This document shows, piece by piece, positions 37,601 to 46,500 of a stretch of DNA of 64,000 nt (positions within the stretch are counted from its first letter, which is position 1; the number at the start of each line of letters is the position of its first letter). The translations under genes and the position numbers were made by a program. The notes beneath the pieces were generated by a model, which saw only the letters and a program-made list of their open reading frames with translations, was not told where the DNA came from and did not search any database. Origin of the DNA: Apostichopus japonicus (taxonomy: Eukaryota > Echinodermata > Holothuroidea > Aspidochirotida > Stichopodidae); the NCBI RefSeq assembly GCF_037975245.1, contig NC_092579.1:3992001-4056000 (forward strand), in the 5' to 3' direction.

Positions 37601-37743
37601 GAGGAACAGATAATATTCTTCAATAGGTCTTGAATATAACCTTGTTCTTGATATAATTCGATTTTCTTATGCTGAGTTGTTGGCAAGTCAACAATGTGTG
37701 AAGTGATAACACAAATTTCAAACAGATGGCCCTTTGAGATCAT
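10396..37743 (-). CDS. propeller / DED / coiled-coil / (ZU5-UPA-DED)x2 scaffold protein
   Basis: Twenty coding exons with GT-AG borders join in one unbroken frame of 6,708 nt (2,235 aa). By residue: 1-58 N-terminal segment; 59-344 six-bladed beta-propeller; about 350-432 DED-like death fold; 436-1177 coiled coil of 14-residue repeats; 1207-1290 DED-like; 1373-1460 ZU5; 1472-1652 UPA; 1669-1760 DED-like; about 1795-1830 UBA-like; 1848-1935 ZU5; 1942-2115 UPA; 2137-2215 DED-like; stop at 10396-10398. Known relatives of the ZU5-UPA-death-fold block are PIDD1, UNC5, ankyrins and the FIIND of NLRP1/CARD8, which signal through death-fold assembly. A cytosolic immune or cell-death scaffold is inferred: there is no signal peptide or transmembrane segment. 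I know no named orthologue. The weakest joins are exon 1-2 and 2-3, which span larger introns but keep phase exactly. Confidence 0.82.
11332..11392 (-). CDS. exon 19: linker before last death fold
   Basis: 61 nt, 20 codons plus one base (IEKLRHIDQITSPFQLILPE). Donor T|GTGAGT. It is the counterpart of the 49-nt exon 12, with the same phases. Confidence 0.8.
12475..12627 (-). CDS. exon 18: second UPA domain, last part
   Basis: 153 nt, phase 0 at both ends, beginning DVATETIWLKNR and ending in FQLSIQLQ. Exon 11 of the first block is also exactly 153 nt, also phase 0/0, and ends in a similar KLKVTQ-type strand. Confidence 0.85.
12695..12810 (+). mobile_element. tRNA-derived SINE remnant
   Basis: A B-box-like GGTTCCAGTCC (about 12700-12710) is followed by GACCTTGGGCAAGGCACTTA (12731-12750), a phrase shared by many metazoan tRNA SINEs. 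It lies in the intron between exons 17 and 18. Confidence 0.6.
13069..13206 (-). CDS. exon 17: second UPA domain, middle part
   Basis: 138 nt, 46 codons, phase 0/0, beginning SLINEEIYQQKG. The donor is the weaker GTG|GTTAGT; it is chosen because it keeps phase with exon 18. Confidence 0.75.
13859..14000 (+). mobile_element. 5'-truncated SINE with (ATT)n tail
   Basis: This matches the 3' half of the SINE at 57029-57145 (shared TTGAATTGGAAGCCA, GTAAGTTGTAATCCA and CAGGTTTCTCCCAAA-type blocks) and ends in an ATT tail. The tRNA-like head is absent. Confidence 0.7.
14104..14333 (-). CDS. exon 16: start of second UPA domain
   Basis: 230 nt, residues 1942-2018. It contains SQHFAVKAEKPCLIG. The H1962-F1963-A1964 tripeptide sits where FIIND/PIDD proteins have their HF-S or SF-S self-cleavage site, but Ala replaces the nucleophilic Ser. 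It is the counterpart of the 227-nt exon 9. Confidence 0.85.
15344..15667 (-). CDS. exon 15: second ZU5 domain
   Basis: 324 nt, residues 1834-1941. Canonical ZU5 features: RGGEMFIAGVNLLVPAGAL, then KFGPESLTLHKPVTLIIPHC. Phase 1 at both ends, as in exon 8. Confidence 0.92.
16138..16315 (-). CDS. exon 14: UBA-like segment
   Basis: 178 nt, residues 1775-1833. ILIEEGYKRLDVQRALKLSN followed by GKLDLGRRILLL fits the three-helix UBA pattern (LxExGY, then DVxRAL, then a final LL). Ubiquitin binding is inferred and was not tested. It has no counterpart in the first block. Confidence 0.72.
16587..16903 (-). CDS. exon 13: third DED-like death fold
   Basis: 317 nt, residues 1669-1774. YEKLRGDIAKLLDKQHCAKL, then GKMLMKILDERELIMPNRMI and ARMVLEYIDTL form a six-helix death-fold pattern. 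A Lys/Glu-rich tail follows. The donor is ATG|GTTTGT, slightly off consensus but in phase. Confidence 0.82.
17645..17693 (-). CDS. exon 12: linker before third death fold
   Basis: 49 nt, 16 codons plus one base (VKDILLSPESQKILHP). Clean borders AG|GTGAAAG and CCAG|GTGAG. Confidence 0.8.
18059..18211 (-). CDS. exon 11: first UPA domain, last part
   Basis: 153 nt, phase 0/0, residues 1602-1652, beginning HVDIDYLCAASRVSHQFRL. It has the same length and phase as exon 18. Confidence 0.87.
18805..18910 (-). mobile_element. tRNA-derived SINE remnant
   Basis: On the minus strand, GGTTCAATATCC (18854-18865) resembles a B box, and a GTTAGAGTG-type A-box region lies about 30 bp upstream. It lies in the intron between exons 10 and 11. 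Confidence 0.45.
18994..19155 (-). CDS. exon 10: first UPA domain, middle part
   Basis: 162 nt, 54 codons, phase 0/0, residues 1548-1601, beginning LLLEDHHPKLCLGNYTTFQI. It is the counterpart of exon 17. Confidence 0.85.
19820..20046 (-). CDS. exon 9: start of first UPA domain
   Basis: 227 nt, residues 1472-1547. It begins GEVTWTEEKSFDWKLDPEKI. S1481-F1482-D1483 lies at the position of the FIIND self-cleavage site, with Asp instead of Ser after Phe. It ends in DVLITVCFCKDSDEEYK. Confidence 0.87.
20234..20707 (-). CDS. exon 8: acidic linker and first ZU5 domain
   Basis: 474 nt, residues 1314-1471. A Ser/Asp/Glu-rich linker of about 55 residues precedes ZU5: YEGGTISIMGVHLTIPEGAL, then LINLEPEGLTLDKPAQLTIP. 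The linker explains why this exon is 150 nt longer than exon 15. Confidence 0.92.
21107..21430 (-). CDS. exon 7: second DED-like death fold
   Basis: 324 nt, residues 1206-1313. KLATLFRLPPAETDMLRRVS, then TPGITLINFMKTRNIINMYD and LNRTNEY give the same helix pattern as exons 3, 13 and 20. The PxE and TPG positions match exon 20 closely. Confidence 0.82.
21681..21697. repeat. (GT)n microsatellite
   Basis: Short GT run in intron 6. A second GT-rich tract lies at 21872-21898. Confidence 0.85.
23839..24197. repeat. about 59-bp minisatellite with three-unit higher-order period
   Basis: Six units each carry GTTTGTATTA(GATA)GTGAT(C/T)ACATGACTA. Three variants (ending GGGGTATG, GGGATATAT and GGTGTTTG) alternate in fixed order twice, giving a higher-order period near 176 bp. 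Confidence 0.85.
25584..25668 (-). CDS. exon 6: linker after coiled coil
   Basis: 85 nt, residues 1178-1205, beginning AYSASVIEDETLLGERETLD. It joins the coiled coil to the second death fold. Borders are TTGCAG|GCT and GCAG|GTAGGT. Confidence 0.82.
26083..26220 (-). CDS. exon 5: end of coiled coil
   Basis: 138 nt, phase 0/0, residues 1132-1177. EHEEAKSSLRATKDELVKSQ continues the helix but without the 14-residue repeat sequence. Confidence 0.85.
26599..28688 (-). CDS. exon 4: giant 14-residue-repeat coiled coil
   Basis: 2,090 nt, residues 435-1131. Preceded by KKELKDQLQALEGKRQELSH, the exon encodes about 46-47 repeats of TEEERQQLTGRLKT alternating with TEEERQQFKD(A/T)LKA, so the basic DNA unit is 42 bp and the common pair is 84 bp. 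It ends in TENKLKTLKN at donor GTAATT. Each 14-mer equals two heptads. Such a rod would be roughly 100 nm if continuous (inferred from 0.15 nm per residue). The long plus-strand frames here are antisense shadows of the repeat. Confidence 0.92.
26650..28590. repeat. coding 42/84-bp tandem repeat array
   Basis: The tandem array inside exon 4 keeps frame throughout. About 462 bp (11 x 42) at 27180-27641 recurs almost unchanged at 27642-28103, so the array last expanded by block duplication. Confidence 0.9.
29352..29622 (-). CDS. exon 3: first DED-like death fold
   Basis: 271 nt, residues 345-434. LIEKDDCQKLLDYLKVPAKE, then FSSLVHHLREAGKVSFDDIN and KLVAVLTVFQQ match the DED pattern (hLxxLxxxGKVSxDDhxxL). 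Borders are TTACAG|AGTG and CAAG|GTATGT. It joins exon 4 in phase 1. Confidence 0.87.
30600..31690. repeat. imperfect tandem/dispersed repeat, about 310-bp period
   Basis: Phrases like GATCACATGACCGTTAAGTTTGAAAA, CACAACTTGTCCCAAAATA and GGCACTGGGAGTTATTGCA recur near 30,650, 30,950 and 31,600. A diverged copy lies at 8,215-8,370. Confidence 0.7.
33300..34310. repeat. 214-bp satellite, about 5 units
   Basis: TTTTCCACCATTTTGATCTC recurs at about 33356, 33570, 33784, 33999 and 34212, with the surrounding sequence conserved. The array lies wholly inside intron 2. Confidence 0.88.
34596..35451 (-). CDS. exon 2: six-bladed beta-propeller
   Basis: 856 nt, residues 59-344. Six blade-like repeats: GRLAVAGYND, DRLFLTTTKNTIALYD, DGLVYVGLDSNEVIVLD, DKLFICTFNGRRALMY, KGLIFILWLGGEGRQVVVY and NRLFLVTQTTGKVYEY. 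This suggests an NHL/YWTD-like ligand or partner-binding propeller. Before the last blade, SGGHSSIS is repeated in tandem (24-bp unit at about 34706-34765). The donor CACACA|GTAAGT joins exon 3 in phase 0. If it is not used, the frame continues 11 codons to a TAA at 34560-34562, giving a propeller-only product. Confidence 0.85.
35452..37567. other. intron 1 (2.1 kb)
   Basis: No coding exon needed: exons 1 and 2 join in phase 2 (TT|A). A short minus-strand frame around 37,310-37,345 (HELKIAEIKE, acceptor-like AATCCAG before it, GTATGT after it) could be an optional small exon. It is not required and is not included. Confidence 0.45.
37568..37743 (-). CDS. exon 1: N-terminal segment
   Basis: 176 nt, residues 1-58. 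The ATG at 37743-37741 is the first ATG after the TATA box and is preceded by an in-frame TAA. IELYQEQGYIQDLLKNIICS looks helical, and RRLLL follows. The strong donor ATTATT|GTAAGTA fits exon 2 exactly in phase. Confidence 0.72.
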
Positions 37744-37897
37744 TGAAAAGACAACAAATTGTTATGGCTTTGATCAGAGCACGAAAGAAATTCTCCACAG
37801 AATAATCGATAATAAACACTGAAGCGTGGATCACGAAAGAGGTAATGGAGGGTTGACTGCTACAGCAAGAGAGGAGTGCAGGCTTGATCTGATCTGG

Positions 37898-37905
37898 TAT
37901 ATATA
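37898..37905 (-). promoter_or_regulatory. TATA box of the large minus-strand gene
   Basis: TATATATA on the minus strand lies about 155 bp upstream of the exon 1 ATG. A start site near 37870 is inferred from usual spacing, giving a 5' UTR of about 125 nt without upstream ATGs. Confidence 0.55.
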
Positions 37906-37909
37906 GCAA

Positions 37910-40475
37910 ATGAGTAAAAGACTAAATTACGCCCACTAACCCTTGACCTCTTTGATATAAACCATATCGCGTGATTTTTAAGTCACTATTGAACTTAAAG
38001 CAGTTCGTTGATGTTGTCCTTCTTGTTTGTTTGAACCTATTTGAATCTTACTTGGAATGTTATGTCGTACCTTCAAGTACTGCATAGAAATTCATTCTCG
38101 ACAAGGGAGGGGGAGGAGGAGGGAGGGGGAGGAGGAGGGTGGGGACTGGCTTAATATCAATACAGGTGGTCTTCCTGTAAAGTCTACATATCATTGAGAT
38201 AATCACTTAGCCTGAGATATCCCTATCCCTCAATCTAACTTCCATTGAGTAAGTGAACCACCATATTTGTCTCTCTAACCAATCCAACATAAGTCTGTAA
38301 AAGGCGAATACAGCTATAGCGTCTTTCAAATAGTTACGGCGGACGTGTGTGGTCAACGGTCCTATATAGTCGTATCTAATGGCGGAATATTGGGAAATTC
38401 TCTACTAGTTTCCGTTATTATTCAAAATAGAAACCTGACAAAATAAGGAGATGAATTATTTCACATCAGAGTATATTGGGCAGTTTAGATTAGTGGGGGA
38501 TGTAGTGAAGTTGGGGGTTCAGACGGGAGTAAATAGGTTGGATGTAAATATGTTCTAAAATCGGTTCATCGTGTGTGTTAGTGCACATGCATGTAGGCGA
38601 AAGATGTTGAGCTACCTGTATGAGCTTCGTTCTTCTTTGAGTCAGCCTTAATTAACTTCCATTCCCATTGGAACATGCATACACTTGTTCAGTGCATAGC
38701 GGTGTAAGTTAAGAGAAACCTTAAATACATATACTGTACTGCTTAAATACTTAATATCAAGAGTAGTTAGCTTATATGGCTATACAAGATAATGACTTCC
38801 GACACTGCTGTTCCAATGCATTGTATATAACACAATACCCTATGCACATGGCACCGTTTATGGAAAGTTCACGACGAAGTTTCCTCATCCTGTATCTATA
38901 GCGAGGCCTTTCCCACACTTTGCGTGTACAAATGAAAACATCGGGATAAAGGTGAACAATGGCGTAGATATCTTTTTGACATCGGTTGGGAGGGGAGCGA
39001 AGGAGGATGAGGTTATCCATATATTTTGAGATGAGGGGTACGGTAGCGAACCAAGAGCAAAGTGCAAGTGAGATTCCCGGGGAAGGGTATGAGAGGAGGG
39101 TTGTCCGTTAACATCCTACCAATAATGTTTCGCCAAGGACGCGATTACCAACTCTTCCGAGCTACAGGCACAGTCATAGCGACATAGACACGTACAATTA
39201 CAGTATTTACGTTCAACTTTCTAACGATGTAACATATTTGTTAGGGTCTATATATAACATGGGGGAGATGATTAGACGGGTCATCCCCTCGCCCCCCCCC
39301 CCTCAGTCAGATGAGGGATATATCCCCATTTCCCCGATTTTGTAACCTTATTTCAACATTAAAAACCCTATTAAATGACCACTCTCTCTTTAATTAATCA
39401 TTATTTTCCATGTGGAGAAAACCTATACTATCTGGCACACGCATATACATAACATTGGGGTAGGGGTGGATGATTACATGGACCTTCCCCCTAGTCGAAT
39501 GTTTGGGGGATACATCCCCCATCCCCCGGGTGCACGACAATAAAGGTTAATATTGACAAAGAACCTCACCATGGAATAGGAATAAATCTTACCCTTCTCG
39601 CTGTAGCCCAAGGGTTCCCTAACTGGGGTGCATAAATCCCCAGGGGGTGCGTGAGTCCATCCCAGGGGGCTCGTGAGACGTTTCTGAAAGTGAAAACTAG
39701 AGTGCTTTTTGCACATATCGACAGACTCTTTTCGCGTTCCATACGCAAATGTTGCCATAAAAGTAGGCTACCGTAACGTGCATGTGATAAATAACTGAAT
39801 TATTCCAGACACAGGCCGCGTGACTTTGGTGAAGTTGTTGTACGCATGACAGTACGTCGTGAAGATAAAGAGCTGATCTGATCTTGAAGTTTACAAATAA
39901 ATATTTGTTCATCTCTTGTCTATTTTCATTACAATATTACACTATGAACTTGATCTTTTACGAAGCACTGTTATGCGTATTATAGTATAATAATGACTCA
40001 GATCTTGTCTCGAAATGTTGTGGGTTCGTGGACAACTCTGACATCCACAGGGGGTTCGTGGGGAGGGGATAAAGTAAGGGAATCTCTGTCCTACACCGTA
40101 CTAAAAATGCTAATCGATTCAGCTAAAGCAAGCAGAAGCCAACTCCCACTGAAAGATTCCACAGAATTACATATTCCTTCATTTTGGATTATTTACTACA
40201 TTTTTCAAGTTGGATACGTTGTTCGGTACGAGCTAGACATCTTAAGCCGTTTCCCAGTACCACTGCTCTGATAAAATACACCTTTGCATACTTGACACAA
40301 TAACATACTCTATCAGAGCAGGCCTAAAAATCACCAGATGACGGCGTATGGGTTGGTTCGATTGTTTCATGTCCATTAAGCCATCCATATTCGATATGAT
40401 AACATACAAGTCTCATTTAACGAAAAATTGTGTTTCTACCAAAGTATTCTCTTACTGGGGATCGATTTGATTACT
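37910..40475. other. intergenic DNA
   Basis: Holds a G/A-rich tract (38105-38146), two diverged copies of a C/G-rich repeat (39264-39345 and 39460-39540) and a hAT-terminus-like stretch (GGGTTCCCTAACTGGGGTGC near 39609). No gene was recognised. Confidence 0.5.
38105..38146. repeat. polypurine (GGGAGGGGGAGGA)n tract
   Basis: About 42 bp of G runs, with several runs of three or more G, could form a G-quadruplex. It lies about 200 bp upstream of the TATA box of the minus-strand gene. Confidence 0.7.
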
Positions 40476-40483
40476 CTAGACAC

Positions 40484-42709
40484 CAGTAGCGTAGCTACGG
40501 GGGAGGGGGGGGGGCCTGGGGCCCCCCATGAAATCGGCTCCCCCCACTGGCCCCCCACTGGGAATGGGGTAAAAGAAATGTTGTAAAAAAAAAATTGAAA
40601 AAAAAAACACTCATCAGTGCGATTCACTAATATTTTTTATTCAATAATTTGGGAAATAGAGTTACACAATTTTCTCGTCTGCACCTGGCAGAATAAGAAT
40701 AATACAATATCTGGAGTAATCATGAGAATGGTCACACAGCATGGCATGGCAATGGTCGATGCGACGATTGCGACCATACACCAAGAACCTTGTGCATATG
40801 CTGCGCGATATCGATATCTACTGAAAATATGTTCAGTGCTTCCACCTAGTGGCGGCGGAAACGGGGGCTTGGGGGGGGGGGGGGCTCAGCCCTCAATGAA
40901 AAAGTTAAGGGGGCAAATGCATGATAAGCCCCCCCCCCCCCAATATTTACCAAGGCCCCGAAACGTGCATCTGCCCATTTTTCATACTTGTCGATCTGTC
41001 CGATGCACACGTAAACTATATAGGTGTAATAATTTTAGTAAATGCTGGGGGACCCTCGGCCCGTCCCCTGGCTATAGACCACATTGTCACCCCAACCGCG
41101 TCTTCACGCCCCGTGAAAAGTGGAAGCAGTGAGTGTGAGTACCGGTAAGCGCAACACAACTTCGTCTTAGGCCAATGACTTGCCTCATTTCAGCCAGTTC
41201 TCCAACATCCCCTGAAGGATATATCCTTCTAATGGTAGCACATTTCCCATGGATATATCCTGCATGTACACAAAAAGATCGCAGCATCAACTGGACGAAA
41301 GAATCACTGCGAGAAAATTCATCAACGGCGTTGATCGACGAGAGTGCTACCTCGGGAAACGTTAAAGTCTAATGGATGACTAGATGATGACTATTTGGTA
41401 TTTTGGACTTTTTGGTACTTTCTACATTGAGGAAATCTAATCTCTGTTCTGAAAGAATTGCAGTCGATACGAGGGTAAAAAACAATGGGATAGTGGGATG
41501 GTGGTGGTCTAGGTAAGGAATCACAAAAGGGGTGGGGTGGGGTGGGAGTGGTGGGGAGAAGGGAGAACATGGGGGGGATGGGGGTAGGTGCGGAGCATTG
41601 CAGCCAGAGCATTCAAACGATATGATATTTGATTGTCTGTATCATGCCTCATCGAATATTAGTGTTTTAAATAAGAGTGTAATAAGCTAAACGCTACACT
41701 CATCAAAATTTGAGTTTACACTACGAGTACACGCAAGGCGTTGAACATGGCTCTATGTTTAAACGCAATCAATTATTAAACGAACAAAAACACAATATTA
41801 GCATTTCACCTGTACTGTATAGGGCACATGCATTCGTGACATTGCTTGGTTCATAGAAATTTGTTGGCAACTGTACATGGTTTTGGAATTACCCATTTGT
41901 TAACATTAAGAAATGCTTTCTGTTTTTCCTTATGACATTTATTTAATTATTGCATTTAATTGCAAGTAGTAATTAACCACACTCAAAAACGTCCTTGCGA
42001 GTACACTACGAGTAATAGCTACTCTCTTAAAACACCATCGAATATACAAATTACAATGTTTTTACAGATTTTTACATGCAATCTGAGAAATTCAGGCTTG
42101 AGACCCATATTTTAGGGCTAGGTATTCGCAGCATAAAACACTCTGGAAGTGCCGTTTCCGGCCATCTGGGGGTTTGAAAAACCCAAAATTTTCTTGTACG
42201 CTCCGAGCCAACCGATGGTGGCGCTCCGCTTAGATAGTCTCCACACATTACCCCCCCCCCCCCCCAATAATTTTCCCGTTCCGCCGCGTCTGCCACCTAG
42301 CGCAATAATCTATCAAAAGATTGGCTCCGTTTGTACTGAGCCGAGGTATCAGGTATTCATATATTGCCTAGAGTCAAATGAATAAGGCCTTCACACCTTG
42401 AAACGATAAATGATGCCAACTTCCCTCAAGTTAAAAGTCTGGCTGAGTTGGCAAGGCCAATCAGCATGAAAGAGAAAAAACTTTTTTGCATTTCTGTCAC
42501 CAAAGTTGCACATCTTTTTGGTTGCTATTTTGCCTCACAGGTGCCATCTCCTGCGATCTGGGGGGGTGCTGAAATCTCAAATTTTCTCTGTACGCTCCGC
42601 GCCAACCAAGGTGGCGCTCCGCTTAGATAGTAACCTCCGCCCCCCCCCCACAAGAAAGAACAGCCCCCCATGGCCCCCCCCCCACTCAAAAATCCTAGCT
42701 ACGCCACTG
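40484..42709. mobile_element. non-autonomous hAT-type DNA transposon (outer)
   Basis: Termini CAGTAGCGTAGCTACGG and CCTAGCTACGCCACTG are inverted repeats. The exact 8-bp target duplication CTAGACAC lies at 40476-40483 and 42710-42717. No transposase. It contains another complete element at 40850-42292. Confidence 0.92.
40850..42292. mobile_element. nested hAT-type element (inner)
   Basis: Starts TGGCGGCGGAAAC and ends GTTCCGCCGCGTCTG, with exact 8-bp flanks CCACCTAG (40842-40849 and 42293-42300). It is the same family as 6311-6983 but longer by about 765 bp at 41212-41976. The first bases of its left end (CAG) appear lost or merged with the duplication. Confidence 0.82.
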
Positions 42710-42717
42710 CTAGACAC

Positions 42718-43434
42718 TTATAAACGTTTGAAAGATGTAAGGCATATCTATTTTGAAGCAGTATTTTGCGAATAATGTTCAGTGTTCAACAAATCTACCA
42801 ACCTAGTACAGGCCTACTGTTAAAAATATGATGACACTCTCAGATCAAAGAGAGACACATTGCACTTTTAATTTGACAAGTTTGGCGCCCAGAAAGAAAC
42901 GTTGCAAAATTTGACCTTCATTATTGAGTCCTATAACCGATGAGTTCATTACAAAGGGTTGATTAAGGGAATAAAATACCAATTTCTATGCTTGACAGCA
43001 TCGTTTATGAAACAGTTGGGTGAATAGTTTCCTTGTATATGATGTGCTACCTCAATTTTTTAGTTGTTACGAAACTCCCTAAATCTCGAGTGTTTCAAAC
43101 TTACTTTATGCATGTCGACAAAATATAATTTTCCATCGATTCTGTGGGTAATTTAAAATAAAAATTAAAAATGAGGGAAGATTTATCCTATGTTATGAAC
43201 TAAAAACATTAAAAGTTATTTAAGGTACTTGTTTGTACGAGCCCCAAGTTCAAGACCAAGGAAAGACCAAAACTTCTGAGTTGGAACGCTCAGGGTTTAG
43301 GGCCATGCCGACGTACCTTGCTTGGAGAACATACGAGACGACTGGACTGGAATCGCATGTACCAGCGGCATATGTATACTTAGTGAACTAAGATTAGCTG
43401 GAACTAGCCAATTTTAGAATATATACTACTTAAA
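42718..43434. other. upstream region of the CCDC137 homologue
   Basis: AT-rich DNA with no TATA box or clear promoter motif identified. The transcription start is unknown. Confidence 0.4.
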
Positions 43435-43505
43435 ATGGGTAAACATAAGAGGATCAAAGCGATTGACCCCTTTCTCACGGGACCCAGAAGAGATAAACGA
43501 GTCCG
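43435..43505 (+). CDS. CCDC137: CCDC137 exon 1
   Basis: Begins MGKHKRIKAIDPFLTGPRRD and ends in phase 2 at CCG|GTAATT, which fits the acceptor at 44756 exactly. Confidence 0.82.
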
Positions 43506-46500
43506 GTAATTAAGATTTGTTTATGGCCCATCTGATGGAGAAGCTAATTTTACAGAAGCCTCATTTTAGGGAGTTCGAACGTTGTAATATTTCGTGGAAG
43601 TGGTTTAACCTACCCTGTATCCCATTGTTTTGTACAGTAGTTGTCTTTGCACTCAACGAAGTTAGGTCGTTAGGGTTTTGCGGTTGTTGTAAAATACCCG
43701 CTCATATCGAGTGTGTACGTCGAGATTTCCAAGGTTTCCCCGTGAGTGGCTACATTGGCACCATTAAGAAGAAGTCTATTGTTATGCGAGTTTACTGAGA
43801 AAGTATGAAACTAATTTCTAAGTCTAAAGCAATCCTGTGGAGTGGCTACACAAACTCTGCCAAAAAGTCATCAAAAACCCTTGCATTATAATGAGAACGA
43901 CCCATCATTAAACCCAATCGTTTTCTATGCGAGTTCAATGTGAAGAATGTTTTGAAATTATTTTTTAAGTATCTATAAAGGAACATAAAATCTATTTTGA
44001 AATTTATACATCGCCACTACTGTATATTGTAGGCTATGTGAAAGTTCTGCCATATTGGTTCCAATTATAGCACGGTATAGCTAGAAAAGTTTTGTGATTA
44101 CGTAATCGACATGCCACAGTTGTAAATCCACCTCAGGCAGTCTAAGATTAGCCTGCATAGCTTCTTAACAACATTAGGTTATTTGTGTAAACACTGTGTG
44201 GAAATATGTTCATGTTTACAGTGTAGTTTATCATACAGCGTTCACATAAAGACCCTCACACAAGAAAAAATATGTGGCAGGCCTTGCAGACTAATTGGTA
44301 AAAAGAGGTCATTTTAAGACAGGTCGATTATGTTATCTCAAGAAACTTTTTCGTGATAGCATGCTATAGTTGTGGTCTATACAGAAGACCTTAAAGGTAA
44401 TTGTCACCCTAACCCTAGCATCTTAGAAAAGACATAACTATGTCTTGAAAAAAAGTGGATTTACTTAAAGTTCTTAATGCAGACCCATTTCTGGAAAAAA
44501 AAATTAGGTTTGAGATAATCCCATAAAATTAGGAGAGATGTGAGATTGCCTTTAAAAACTGGAAGACACCTTGTTAAACTGGCTTACTGGCAGCGTTAGC
44601 AAGTACAGTATGCAGTCTTAACATTTTGTGTTCTTATAATCTGCATACATGTAATTTGTGTCTATGATATTACACATACAGATGGTAGCTTGCATTCACT
44701 CTGTATGTGTTCCCAAATGTCCTGTGAACATTGACTAGTTCGGTTTTCTTTTACAGCGAGCAAAAGCGATGGGAAGAGAAACAGGATGTGGCACCTATCA
44801 ATCCTGGAGAACAGTCTGCACCTAATAGTTTCAAGTCCATGCTGGGAACTATTGAAGATGCAAAGAAAACAAAAGCAGAAAAGAAAAGGGAGAAGGCAGA
44901 GAAGAGAAAAATTGAAATAGCTGCATTGGAAGAGGGTAAAATGTTTTTGTTTTTAGATGAGCATGTAAACAAATGTTTGTGAGTCTGCAAACATCGTGAC
45001 AAATAATCCATGTGATCAGATTTGTCATCAATACATCATCATCATCAATTAAAATACCAATTATTTCATAGATATCTATTGTTCTTGGATTTTTTTTAAT
45101 GTAGTGGGAATAAAGCCAGTTACTTATCCTGAGGAAGGTGAGAAAATGGATGCATTCGTCCAGCGAGTTTCGTCATCGGCGAATAAGAAAATCAGAGAAG
45201 AGAGGATGAAAATACTTGTAAATAGTCACGATGAAAACAGCGATCGAAAAACGAAAGTATCGGACAGTAACAAGAGGTAAATACAATCACAAAATAATTT
45301 TAAAAATTTTCTTGTTTAGTTTTGGTCTTGAATTATTCCTCATCTGATTTTCTTTACTGCAAGTTTATATTCTAAAGATAAATGTGCATGTTTTATGACA
45401 TCTCAAAGTTTAACTTAAATTTTGAAGTATGGAAATTTTTGAACCCAAGTTTGTTGAGTTGTGTAAGATTATGTCGTTGTTGTGTCACATCATGACACAC
45501 TTTGGTCATATTTTGAACATAATATCTCTAAAATTGTCATGAAATGTGTTGTTACTTTCATGCATATAAGTTTTTGGTCAGAAGAGATGTTTAACACTTG
45601 AAGTTGGGAATTTACCTTCTTTCACAGAAAATGTGCAGAAGTTTCTACACCTTGCCAAATTTGTAAAAAAGAAAAGTCTTGTCAGAACTTGTTATTATTA
45701 AGTGGTGAAGGCAGTTACAACCTGATCATGTATTGTTGTTTGAGAAGAAATACTGTATGGCATCCAGATCAACTCAGTAGTTAATATTTGAATGAAAATA
45801 CATCTTTTTTCCGGTTGGGGGGGGGGAGGGGGGAGGGGGGAGGAGAGACAAGGTATGTTTCTATTGTCATGGTTGTACATTTTAGCAATTTGATAAAAGT
45901 TAAAAGTACCTAATTACCAGTTATGTTTCCATCTTCATTAAAGCAATGGTTTCCATTTCATGATTTTGTTTCCTTTCCCATCAAATTCACTCATACTGCT
46001 ACATGGTCTATGCTAACTCTATGTAATATATCATCAAGTTCACTCGTACTGCTACATAGTCTATGCTAACTCTATGTTATATATCATCAAATTCACTCAT
46101 ACTGCTACATGGTCTATGTTAACTCTATGTTATATATCATCAAGTTCACTCGTACTGCTGTATAGTCTACGCTAACTCTGTGTTACATATTATCAAATTC
46201 ACTCGTACTGCTACATGGTCTATGCTAACTCTACGTTATATATTATTTGACCACAAAAAGAGGAAAGTTACATTGTTTTTATAGAGATATATCTTAAAGT
46301 AGTGAAGAGTCAACAAGTTGCTTTTAGTTTCTTCATGGAATCTGAGACATTAAACCTAATTTTCTTAGTTAGCTTATATGTTTTATATTTTTGTTGATGA
46401 ACACCCCAAAACAGCTAAGAAAATAAGTTATGAAAGAAAAACAATATTTGAAGCACAAGTGGCATGAAGATGCCACATTTAGACTTGCTCAAATCTTCAG

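Noticed and set aside
40617-41132. 171-residue plus-strand open frame
   Set aside because: Crosses the boundary between the outer and inner hAT elements and is Gly/Pro-rich from homopolymer runs; not a transposase.
43517-43798. 93-residue plus-strand open frame
   Set aside because: Lies in CCDC137 intron 1, right after the exon 1 donor, with no motif.
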